Shown: piece after piece, positions 45,381-53,492 of the stretch
How the letters are laid out: each line of letters opens with the position of its first letter
Numbering within the stretch: position 1 is the first letter of the stretch
Assembly: GCF_034555375.1 (NCBI RefSeq)
Contig: NZ_CP140706.1
Coordinates: 3,091,001-3,155,000, forward strand
Source: Pseudomonas sp. B33.4
GTDB taxonomy: Bacteria; Pseudomonadota; Gammaproteobacteria; Pseudomonadales; Pseudomonadaceae
Length of the DNA: 64,000 nt
Direction of reading: 5' to 3'
Translations under genes and position numbers: made by a program
The notes under the pieces: model-generated
Told to the model about the DNA's origin: nothing
The model's database searches: none
Seen by the model: only the letters and a program-made list of their open reading frames with translations

Positions 45381-46757
45381 TCACAGCACCCCGTACTCCC
45401 GCGCCGTCCGATCCACCGCAATCCGCGTCTTGTCGATCAGCTCATCCAGCTCCGCACGCGTGGCCACCAGCGCCGGCGCCATGATCATCCGCCCCAATGT
45501 CGAACGAATGATCAACCCTTCCTCAAAGCCAATCGTGCGGCAACGCCAGGCAATGTCGTTTTCATTGGCAAAGCGCTTGCGGCTAGCCTTGTCCTCAGCA
45601 AACTGCAACGCCGCCACCAGCCCAACCCCCTGAATCTCACCCACCAACGGGTGATTGCCGAACACCTCGCGCAGGCAGTTTTGCAGGTACGGGCCGGTGT
45701 CGGTTTTCACCTGAGTGACTACGCCCTCATCGCGCAAGGCCTTGAGGTTGGCAATCGCCACAGCGGCGGCCACCGGGTGGCCGGAATAGGTCAGGCCGTG
45801 GGCAAACACGCCGCCTTTTTCCACCAGCGCCTCGGCCATGCGCCGCGACAGAATCAAACCGCCCATGGGGATGTAACCGGAGGTCAGGCCCTTGGCGATC
45901 GACAGCGTGTCAGGCTCAAAACCAAAGGCCTGATGCGCGAACCATTCGCCGGTGCGACCGAACCCGCCGATCACTTCGTCCGCACACAGCAGCACGTCAT
46001 ATTGACGGCAGATACGCTGAATCTCGGGCCAGTAAGTGGCCGGTGGAATAATCATGCCACCCGCGCCCTGGAACGGTTCGGCGACGAACGCAGCAACCTT
46101 GTCGGCGCCCAGTTCGAGAATCTTGTCTTCCAGTTGTCGCGCCGCACGCAGGCCGAATTCTTCCGGGCTGAGGTTGCCTTCGTGGGCGAACCAGTACGGC
46201 TCATCAATGTGCGCCACATCGGGAATGGTGCCGCCCATCTCGTGCATGAACTTCATCCCGCCCAGCGCCGTCGCGGCCAGGGTCGAGCCGTGGTAGCCGT
46301 TCCAGCGGCCGATCATGATTTTCTTCTCGGGTTTGCCCATCACCTGCCAGAACTTGCGCACGGTGCGGATCAGCACTTCGTTGGCTTCGGAGCCGGAGTT
46401 GGTGTAGATCGCGTGGCTGTAGTGCTTGGGCAGCAGACTGAAGAGCAGTTCGGACAGCTCGATCACTGCCGGGTGAGTGGTGTGGAAGAACATGTTGTAG
46501 TAGGGCAGTTGTTCCAGCTGTGCGGTCGCGGCGGCGGCGAGATCCTTGCGCCCGTAACCGAGGTTGGTGCACCACAGACCCGACATGCCGTCCAGATAGC
46601 GATTGCCGTCGTTGTCCCACAACGCCAGACGATCACCGCTGACCATCACCCGTGGACCTTCCTCGTTGAGGGCCTTTTGATCAACGAACGCATGGATGTG
46701 GTGGGCAGCGTCGGCGGCTTGGTAATCACGGGTGGTGCGGTCGAATTCGGCGGACAT
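45381..46757 (-). CDS. Class III omega-aminotransferase
   Basis: 458-residue PLP aminotransferase of the class III group related to the putrescine- and beta-alanine:pyruvate aminotransferases. Visible: LWDNDGNRYLDGMSGLWC, NSGSEANEVLIRTVR, GRWNGYHGST, DEVIGGFGRTGEWF, the PLP lysine in LSIAKGLTSGYIPMGG, and LTYSGHPVAAAVAIANL. It probably moves an amino group from a diamine or beta-amino acid to pyruvate; the exact substrate is not readable. GGAG precedes the ATG. A TetR regulator is divergently transcribed 158 bases away and is likely to control it. Confidence 0.9.
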   Translation of the reverse strand: MSAEFDRTTRDYQAADAAHHIHAFVDQKALNEEGPRVMVSGDRLALWDNDGNRYLDGMSGLWCTNLGYGRKDLAAAATAQLEQLPYYNMFFHTTHPAVIELSELLFSLLPKHYSHAIYTNSGSEANEVLIRTVRKFWQVMGKPEKKIMIGRWNGYHGSTLAATALGGMKFMHEMGGTIPDVAHIDEPYWFAHEGNLSPEEFGLRAARQLEDKILELGADKVAAFVAEPFQGAGGMIIPPATYWPEIQRICRQYDVLLCADEVIGGFGRTGEWFAHQAFGFEPDTLSIAKGLTSGYIPMGGLILSRRMAEALVEKGGVFAHGLTYSGHPVAAAVAIANLKALRDEGVVTQVKTDTGPYLQNCLREVFGNHPLVGEIQGVGLVAALQFAEDKASRKRFANENDIAWRCRTIGFEEGLIIRSTLGRMIMAPALVATRAELDELIDKTRIAVDRTAREYGVL

Positions 46758-46830
46758 GGCTGATCTCCAGATAAACGGGATAAGTGAGTGCGTTCATTCC
46801 TGCGTTGTGCGAGTAAAGTTTTGTCACTTA

Positions 46831-46856
46831 AAAATATTTTTGTAAAGAAAATATTT
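46831..46856. promoter_or_regulatory. Candidate TetR operator in the divergent intergenic region
   Basis: AAAATATTTT (46831-46840) and AAAATATTT (46848-46856) are two AT-only palindromic half-sites spaced by seven bases in an otherwise GC-rich genome, midway between the aminotransferase and tetR starts. They could overlap both promoters. Inferred from position and symmetry. Confidence 0.4.
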
Positions 46857-46915
46857 GTCGGTGAAAAAATATCGCCGTAGGCTGAGCCCGACACGCAAGG
46901 ATCATCAGAGGCAAC

Positions 46916-47521
46916 ATGAGCGGACTCAGAGAACGGCAGAAGGAACAGCGCAGGGAAGTCATCGCCGCAGCGGCGCTTGAGCTGTTCAAAAGCAATGGTT
47001 TCGCGGCGACCACGCTGGAGCAGATCGCCGTACAGGCCGGCGTTTCCGCGCCGACGGTGGTCAATTACTTCGGCGGCAAACAGGAAATTCTGCTGGCCTT
47101 GCTCAAGCAACCCGACGAGCAGGCCATGCGCGAGGCGCGGGCGAATCTGGACGCAGACAGCGATCCGCTGGAGGCGTTGTGCGAATTTGAAGGGCTGATG
47201 ACCGATTACCAGCTAGCAGCGATGCCGGCTTCGTTGTGGCGGGAATTGGCGCCGTTTCTGCTGACGGGCGACCTCGCTGAAGCGATGAGTCCGTGGAATG
47301 CGGCGGTGATTGAGGAAACCAAGGCGTTGCTTTTGCATTTCCAGCAGGCGGGCAAGGTGCGCGAATCGATCGATCTCGATGTCGTGGCGACGCTGTTCAA
47401 TCAGTACGCGAACATGGCGTTTATCCGCTTGGCGACGCAGGAAGTCCCGGACCGAGCCGCGCATGCGTTGCACATGCGCGGGGTTCTGAGCCTGTTGTGT
47501 CACGGCATGCTGGAGCGCTGA
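46916..47521 (+). CDS. TetR-family transcriptional regulator
   Basis: 201 residues. N-terminal helix-turn-helix (about 8-55): RREVIAAAALELFKSNGF, then TLEQIAVQAGVSAPTVVNYFGGK, the classical TetR DNA-binding pattern. The C-terminal helical part is a ligand pocket of unknown specificity. It is transcribed away from the class III aminotransferase and most likely represses it and itself in response to an amine or related metabolite (inference). Its 3' end lies ten bases from the convergent FadL-type gene. Confidence 0.93.
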   Translation: MSGLRERQKEQRREVIAAAALELFKSNGFAATTLEQIAVQAGVSAPTVVNYFGGKQEILLALLKQPDEQAMREARANLDADSDPLEALCEFEGLMTDYQLAAMPASLWRELAPFLLTGDLAEAMSPWNAAVIEETKALLLHFQQAGKVRESIDLDVVATLFNQYANMAFIRLATQEVPDRAAHALHMRGVLSLLCHGMLER

Positions 47522-47530
47522 TCGGCCCGA

Positions 47531-48808
47531 TCAAAACCGCCAGGTCACGCCACCGCCAACAATGTGCAGCGCGCTATTGGGATAACTTCCCGACAGCGTC
47601 TGCCCATTGCGCTTTGTCTGCTGCACGTCCATGTCACCCAGCCAGACCAGCGTGTAATTGAGGTTGAGGTCGGTGTCTTCGGCCAGTTTGTAGCTCAGCC
47701 CGGTCGCCAGTCGCCACGTCTCGTTCATCGGGTTGTCGACGGTGCGGTCCTTGTCTTTGACGGCGGAGCTGTCGTAGCCCACGCCCATGTTCCAGCGCAG
47801 TTTCGGGCTGAGCTGATTTTGTGCCCCGATCGACAGGTGCCAGGTGTCTTGATACTTGCGGTCGACCGAGCGGGACACGTCGCCGGCGGCGCTGTCCACC
47901 GACACGCCGATGTCGGCAAAGTCGCTCCAGTCCTGCCAGTTCACCGAACTCAGCAGCGTCCAATGTTCGTTCAGCTGATGGGCAATGCTCAAGGTCGCGG
48001 TCTGCGGGATGTTCATGTCGATTTCCAGCTCGTCGACATCCAGCCGCGACAGCGCCAGATTGAGCAGTGGATTGCGAATACCGTGGACTGATGGCGAATC
48101 CTTGAACTCCAGTTTGACCTTGCTGGTGTAGGCCAGACCGACGGTGGTGCGCTCATTCACCTGATAGCGCAGGCCGAGATTGATCCCGGTGCCGATGTCG
48201 GTGTCCTTGTACTGCAACTTTCCATCTTCCTGAAACGGCGTGCCCGGCAGGAAGGCGTTATTGTCGATGGCCATTTTTGTGTAGTAGTAGCCATAGACCA
48301 GACGCGGGCCAATGCCCATCGAAAGATCATCGGTGATCTTGTAGGCAAAGGTCGGCTGCATCGAAATGCCGATCAGCGTCGACTCCTGGCTGAAGTAGCG
48401 ACCGGCCCAGTCGTCATCGTATTTCACGCTCAGGCCGAAGTTGCCGTACATACCGAAGCCGACACTGGCGCGATCATTGAGCTCATGACTGATAAACAGG
48501 CTGGTGCCCGGCAGGATCGGTAAAGGATTGCCGCCCTCGTTACCGGAAAAGTCATTGTCGCTGTCGCGATCAAAGCCCAACCCACCGAAGATGGCCTGAC
48601 CGGTCAGGCTGATTTGCGTGCCTTTGAGGGCTGCAATGCCGGCCGGGTTACTCATCAACACGCTCGGGTCAGTGGCCAGCGCTGCCGAGCCGGCATTGGC
48701 CAGTCCTGCGCCTTCCTGACCCGCTTCATACAGATCGATACCGCCCGCCAGTGCCTGACCGCCAGTGCCTGCGAGCGCGAGAATGATCAGTGAGTGCGTG
48801 GTTTTCAT
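47531..48808 (-). CDS. FadL/TodX-family outer membrane transport protein
   Basis: 425-residue outer membrane channel for hydrophobic compounds such as long-chain fatty acids or aromatics. Signal peptide (about 1-21, GGQALAG), then the FadL N-terminal hatch GIDLYEAGQEGAGLANAGSAALATDPSVLMSNPAGIAAL, with the NPA motif, and a 14-strand-type barrel ending in WRF. AAGGAATT sits before the ATG. Substrate cannot be assigned; no fatty acid gene is adjacent. Confidence 0.92.
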   Translation of the reverse strand: MKTTHSLIILALAGTGGQALAGGIDLYEAGQEGAGLANAGSAALATDPSVLMSNPAGIAALKGTQISLTGQAIFGGLGFDRDSDNDFSGNEGGNPLPILPGTSLFISHELNDRASVGFGMYGNFGLSVKYDDDWAGRYFSQESTLIGISMQPTFAYKITDDLSMGIGPRLVYGYYYTKMAIDNNAFLPGTPFQEDGKLQYKDTDIGTGINLGLRYQVNERTTVGLAYTSKVKLEFKDSPSVHGIRNPLLNLALSRLDVDELEIDMNIPQTATLSIAHQLNEHWTLLSSVNWQDWSDFADIGVSVDSAAGDVSRSVDRKYQDTWHLSIGAQNQLSPKLRWNMGVGYDSSAVKDKDRTVDNPMNETWRLATGLSYKLAEDTDLNLNYTLVWLGDMDVQQTKRNGQTLSGSYPNSALHIVGGGVTWRF

Positions 48809-48940
48809 CCCGAATTCCTTATCAACGAAGATCAGCCTTCAGGTTTAGTCGCGAATTGGCGTGCGCACCAGTCGCGACGATGTACCGGATGTGAACTAGG
48901 CTCAGAGCGGTTCATCGATGGCCCAATCAGGAGCGCCGCC

Positions 48941-50056
48941 ATGGAAGACAAACCGCTGATCACGTTTCACAGTTCCAGAGCACTGCTGGACGTGCTCATA
49001 CGTGCCGGTCTGATTACCGTGCTGGTGTTGTTCTGTTTCGACATCTTCCATCCGTTTCTCAATGTGATGCTGTGGGCGCTGATTCTGGCCATCACCTTGT
49101 ATCCGCTGAACCAAAAGCTCGGGGCCAGACTCGGCAATCGCTATGGCTGGGCCGCGATCGTGCTGGTGCTGCTCGGGCTGTTGATTCTGATGGTGCCGCT
49201 GAGCCTGCTCGGCGCTTCGGTGGCTGACTCGGTGAAAGTCGGGATGCACACGCTGGAGGCGGGTTCATTTGAAATCCCGCCACCACCGGCCAGTGTCGAG
49301 AGCTGGCCATTGATTGGCGCGCCGCTGTTTGGCATCTGGCAGCATGCTTCGCAGGATTTGAGCTGGGCGTTCAAGGAACTGGCGCCGCACCTGAGCAGTT
49401 GGGGCAAAGTGCTGCTGCACCAAGCCGCCGGAGTCGGTGCCGGGATCGTGGTGTTCGTTGTTGCTTTGATTGTCGCCGGGCTGATCATGAAAAACGGTGA
49501 ACGCGGTCACCGTACCGCCGTGGCGATTACCACACGCATCTCCGGGCCGGTGCGCGGCCCGCAGATTGCCGAACTGTGCACTTCGACCATCCGTGCGGTG
49601 GCACAAGGTGTGGTCGGGATCGCTTTTATCCAGATGCTGCTGATCGGGGTCGCGCTGGTGATCATGGGCATACCGGCCGCGGGCATTCTGGCTTTGATGG
49701 TGTTGCTGCTGGGCATCATGCAATTGCCGGTGCTGCTGATTACCGTACCCGTGGTGATCTATGTCTTTGCCAACGATGGCGTCAGTGCCAGCACCGTCAT
49801 TTTCACCGTGTGGATCATTATCGCCGGGCTCTCCGACAACGTGCTCAAACCCATGTTGCTGGGACGCGGTGTCGCGGTGCCAATGCCGGTGGTGCTGATT
49901 GGCGCACTTGGCGGCATGGTCACCAGCGGCATCATCGGTTTGTTCACCGGGCCGGTGATCCTCGCGGTTGGCTATGAATTGTTCATCGGTTGGGTGTATC
50001 AACCGGCCGATGTCACCGAGCTTCTGGAGAGCCAGCGCCAAGAAAATTTGCCGTGA
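48941..50056 (+). CDS. AI-2E family transporter (permease, YdiK-like)
   Basis: 371-residue inner-membrane protein of the AI-2E/PerM family, with about seven to eight hydrophobic segments. The first pair is LITVLVLFCFDIFHPFLNVMLW; a periplasmic or cytosolic loop lies about 110-150, and the family's C-terminal set includes VVGIAFIQMLLIG, GIPAAGILALMVLLLGIMQLP and SDNVLKPMLLGRG. Some relatives export AI-2 or act as sodium/proton antiporters; the substrate is not known here. ATG at 48941 (AGGAG upstream) is chosen; the frame opens 147 bases earlier over the fadL promoter region. Confidence 0.9.
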   Translation: MEDKPLITFHSSRALLDVLIRAGLITVLVLFCFDIFHPFLNVMLWALILAITLYPLNQKLGARLGNRYGWAAIVLVLLGLLILMVPLSLLGASVADSVKVGMHTLEAGSFEIPPPPASVESWPLIGAPLFGIWQHASQDLSWAFKELAPHLSSWGKVLLHQAAGVGAGIVVFVVALIVAGLIMKNGERGHRTAVAITTRISGPVRGPQIAELCTSTIRAVAQGVVGIAFIQMLLIGVALVIMGIPAAGILALMVLLLGIMQLPVLLITVPVVIYVFANDGVSASTVIFTVWIIIAGLSDNVLKPMLLGRGVAVPMPVVLIGALGGMVTSGIIGLFTGPVILAVGYELFIGWVYQPADVTELLESQRQENLP

Positions 50057-50152
50057 CACTTATCGCTTCGCGGGAATCTGACAACCGTTCATCGCTCAAC
50101 TACGCTGGCTTACGTATCCCTCACTGACACTTGGGCGTAAGGAAACAGGCGC

Positions 50153-51766
50153 ATGCGAAGCAGGCTGCTGGCGGTTTGGATAGTGGTGTTTGCGGCGCTC
50201 TGGAGTGGGCTCGGCTGGGCGGCCGATGACGCGGTAAAACCGGCGGATGAAGCGGTAGAACTGAAGGTCGCCAACCGCAGCATCATGCTGTTTCGCGCGA
50301 CCATTCTGGGGGAAGCACCGGCCTCGCGAGTCAAGCGCGCGAAAATGGTCATCAGCGAGGCGCTGGATGAAGACGCGGCGCTGAACATCACCACGGATTC
50401 GATCCAGAACAGCTACATGGTGCTGATCGGCGACAAGCGCGCTTTCATCGTCGCGCCCAAGGACATCGACAGCCTCGAATACTCTTCGGTGCAACAGGCC
50501 GCCGAAGGCGCAGCGGAAAAACTGCGCCAGGTGGTCACCGAAACCCGTGAGGCGCGCAACCTGCAGATGATCCTGCGCTCACTGGGACTGGCCGCTGTGG
50601 CCACGCTGATTTACGTCGCGCTGCTCTGGTGCCTGGCGTATCTGCGTCGAAAATTGCTGGCCAAACTCCCCGCGCTGATGGATCGCCACACCCAGGCGCT
50701 GAAGGTCGGGCGGGTACAGCTGATCGATTCCAACTTCCTCTATCCGCTGGTCAGCCGTTTGCTGTTGTTGCTGCGCTGGCTGGTGATTTTGCTGCTGACC
50801 TATGAATGGCTGGGCTTTGTCCTGTCGCGCTTTCCCTATACGCGGCCGTGGGGCGAAAGCCTCAATAACTACCTGTTCGAACTGGCCGGGTATTTGCTGC
50901 AAGGCATTGTCGATGCGATTCCGGGACTGGGCGTGGCCCTGGCGATTTTCTTTATCGCCCGTGGCGTGACCGCGTTTACCCGACGCATCTTGCGGCGCAT
51001 GGCCACGCCGGGGACATTCAGCTGGCTCAATCACGAAACCCTGCAACCGACCCAGCGTCTGACGGCGCTGGCGATCTGGCTGTTTGCCCTGGCGATGGCC
51101 TATCCGTATCTGCCGGGTGCCGGCACCGATGCTTTCAAGGGCTTGTCGGTGTTGATCGGCCTGATGATTTCCCTCGGCGCGACCAGTGTGGTCGGGCAGG
51201 CTGCCGCCGGATTGATCCTCACCTACACGCGCACCTTGCGCCCCGGCGAGTTTGTGAAAATCGGCGAGTACGAAGGCACCGTCACCGAACTGGGCATGTT
51301 CACCACACGGATTCGCACCGGTCTGGGGGAAGTGCTGACGCTGCCCAATTCGATGATCACCGGCACCGTCACCAAGAACTATTCGCGCACCGTGCAAGGC
51401 CCCGGTTATGTCGTCGATACGGTGGTGACCATCGGCTACGACACGCCATGGCGTCAGGTCGAGGCGATGTTGCTGGAAGCTGCCAAGCGCACGCCGGGTG
51501 TGCTGGAGGATCCACCAGCGCAAGTGTTCCAGACCGCACTGTCGGATTTCTATCCTGAATACCGACTGGTCGCGCAGGCCATCCCGAGCCAGCCGCGCCC
51601 GCGCGCGGTGTTGCTGAGCATGCTCCACGCCAATATTCAGGACGTGTTCAACGAGTACGGCGTGCAGATCATGTCGCCGCACTATCTGGGCGATCCGCAA
51701 CAAGACAAGTGGGTGCCAAGGGACAAGTGGTACACCGCGCCTGCGCAAGAACCGAAGGATCAGTGA
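50153..51766 (+). CDS. MscS-family mechanosensitive channel
   Basis: 537-residue channel. Signal peptide (about 1-24, GLGWAADD), a periplasmic domain (about 25-130), several transmembrane helices (around 140-165, 195-220, 245-275, 300-340), then the pore helix and MscS beta domain with SLGATSVVGQAAAGLILTYTRTLRPGEFVKIGEYEGTVTELGMFTTRIRT and the conserved PNS (LTLPNSMI). Such channels open under membrane tension to release solutes during hypo-osmotic shock. AAGGAA precedes the ATG. Followed closely (25 bases) by the AspT-like gene, so they may be co-transcribed. Confidence 0.92.
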   Translation: MRSRLLAVWIVVFAALWSGLGWAADDAVKPADEAVELKVANRSIMLFRATILGEAPASRVKRAKMVISEALDEDAALNITTDSIQNSYMVLIGDKRAFIVAPKDIDSLEYSSVQQAAEGAAEKLRQVVTETREARNLQMILRSLGLAAVATLIYVALLWCLAYLRRKLLAKLPALMDRHTQALKVGRVQLIDSNFLYPLVSRLLLLLRWLVILLLTYEWLGFVLSRFPYTRPWGESLNNYLFELAGYLLQGIVDAIPGLGVALAIFFIARGVTAFTRRILRRMATPGTFSWLNHETLQPTQRLTALAIWLFALAMAYPYLPGAGTDAFKGLSVLIGLMISLGATSVVGQAAAGLILTYTRTLRPGEFVKIGEYEGTVTELGMFTTRIRTGLGEVLTLPNSMITGTVTKNYSRTVQGPGYVVDTVVTIGYDTPWRQVEAMLLEAAKRTPGVLEDPPAQVFQTALSDFYPEYRLVAQAIPSQPRPRAVLLSMLHANIQDVFNEYGVQIMSPHYLGDPQQDKWVPRDKWYTAPAQEPKDQ

Positions 51767-51791
51767 CCGCCGCTCAAAGGGAGTTCGCCCC

Positions 51792-53483
51792 ATGCTCGAA
51801 TTTATCCTTCACGCCTTGCGCACCGACCCGGAAATCGCCGTGTTTCTGGCGATTGCCCTCGGCGTGTTTATTGGCCGGATTCGCATCGGCAGTTTTCACC
51901 TCGGCTCGGTGGCCGGCGCGCTGCTGATGGGTTTGCTGATCGGTCAGATCGGTCTGGAAGTACCGGCGGGCCTGAAGTCGGTGTTTTTCGTGATGTTCAT
52001 CTACGCCGTCGGCTTCAAGAGCGGGCCGGAGTTTTTCGGCAGCCTCAATCGCGGCACGCTGAAACTGGTGGTGCTCTCGGTGGTGCTCTGCGCCACGGCG
52101 TTGGGGGCGATTCTGCTGATGTACTCGGTGTTCGATTTCGATGCCGGGTTCACCGCTGGCCTCGGTGCCGGCGCGCTGACCGACACGGCGATCATGGGCA
52201 CCGCGACCAGCGCGATCAATCAACTGACAATCGATGCCGCGGCCAAGGCGCAACTTAACAGCCACATGGCGATTGCTTACGCCATTACCTACTTGTTCGG
52301 CACCATCGGCTTGATCGTGTTTGTCGGCAGCATCGCGCCGAAACTGCTCGGCGTGAACCTGCGCGAGTCGGCGCGGGAACTGGAGCTGGAACTGGGTATC
52401 GCCAAGGAAGAGGAGGCGATCACCGTGCCCTATACGCGCATGGTGGTGCGCGCGCATCAGGTCGCGGAAAACGGCCAGGCGGCCGGGTTGCGCATCATCG
52501 ATCTGGAAAAACCCCACGAATCGCTGACCGTCGAGCGGGTGATGCGCGCCGGCAAAGTCATCGAGCGCGATGAAGAGTTCGTGCTGATGGCCGGCGACGT
52601 CATTGGCGTCTACGCCTTGCGCGATGCAGTGGGCAACCTCAGTCACTGGGTCGGCCCGGAGATCGATCATCCCGAAGCCCTGTCGTTTCCGACCCGTCAG
52701 GTAGACATCGTCCTGACCTCGGCTGAGTTCGCCGGCAAAACCATCCATCAAGCCAAATCGCGTTTGGCCAGCGACCGGCGCCTGGGCTGCTTCGTCAACA
52801 ACATCAGCCGTCAGGGCTATGACTTGCCGTTGCTGCCCAACACCGTACTGCGGCGCGGCGATGTGATCTCGCTGACCGGGCGCACTGCCAGTGTCGAAGC
52901 CATGGCCAAACGCCTTGGGCGCATCCGCAAGAACAACTACAAAAGCGATATCGCCATGCACACCTTGGGCATGGTGCTCGGTTCGTTGTTGGGGTTGTTG
53001 TCGACCCACATTGGCATGATTCCGGTGGAGTTGGGGATCGGCGGCGGGGTGCTGGTCGCGGCGCTGGTAATTGGCTGGTACAACTCGCGCCACCCGGAAA
53101 TCGGCGCGTTGCCGCCAGCGGCGCAATGGGCGTTTTCCGAGTTCGGCTTGACTGCGTTTGGCGCGGTGGTCGGTTTGCTCGCCGGGCCAGCAGCGTTTGC
53201 CGCGATGAAGGAGCAAGGCCTGGCGCTGTTGCTGTCCGGCGCGGTGGTGACGATTCTGCCGCCACTGGTGGCGTTGTACTTCGGCCGCTATGTGTTGCGC
53301 CTGCACCCGATGATTCTGTTTGGCGCCTTGGCCGGTGCGCAGACGGAAGCGGCGTCGATGAACAAGATCATCGAGCAGTCGGGGAGTAACACTCCGGTGA
53401 TCGGTTTTACGGTGTGCTATGCAATTTCCAACGTCTTGCTCGCGGTGTGCGGGCCGATCATTGTGTTTGTCGTCGCTGGCTAG
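51792..53483 (+). CDS. AspT/YidE-type putative exchanger
   Basis: 563-residue membrane protein of the aspartate:alanine exchanger family. Two membrane halves (about 1-190 and 390-563) flank a cytosolic region (about 205-380) with two TrkA-C-like regulatory domains (LEKPHESLTVERVMRAGKVIERDEEFVLMAGDVIGVY and a second ending RRGDVISLTGR). Internal repeats GAGALTDTAIMG and GAQTEAASMNKI are the family's pore motifs. Transports aspartate/alanine or a related anion; not determined. GGGAG precedes the ATG. Converges with the adhesin-export cluster nine bases downstream. Confidence 0.9.
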   Translation: MLEFILHALRTDPEIAVFLAIALGVFIGRIRIGSFHLGSVAGALLMGLLIGQIGLEVPAGLKSVFFVMFIYAVGFKSGPEFFGSLNRGTLKLVVLSVVLCATALGAILLMYSVFDFDAGFTAGLGAGALTDTAIMGTATSAINQLTIDAAAKAQLNSHMAIAYAITYLFGTIGLIVFVGSIAPKLLGVNLRESARELELELGIAKEEEAITVPYTRMVVRAHQVAENGQAAGLRIIDLEKPHESLTVERVMRAGKVIERDEEFVLMAGDVIGVYALRDAVGNLSHWVGPEIDHPEALSFPTRQVDIVLTSAEFAGKTIHQAKSRLASDRRLGCFVNNISRQGYDLPLLPNTVLRRGDVISLTGRTASVEAMAKRLGRIRKNNYKSDIAMHTLGMVLGSLLGLLSTHIGMIPVELGIGGGVLVAALVIGWYNSRHPEIGALPPAAQWAFSEFGLTAFGAVVGLLAGPAAFAAMKEQGLALLLSGAVVTILPPLVALYFGRYVLRLHPMILFGALAGAQTEAASMNKIIEQSGSNTPVIGFTVCYAISNVLLAVCGPIIVFVVAG

Positions 53484-53492
53484 GCTTGCTTG

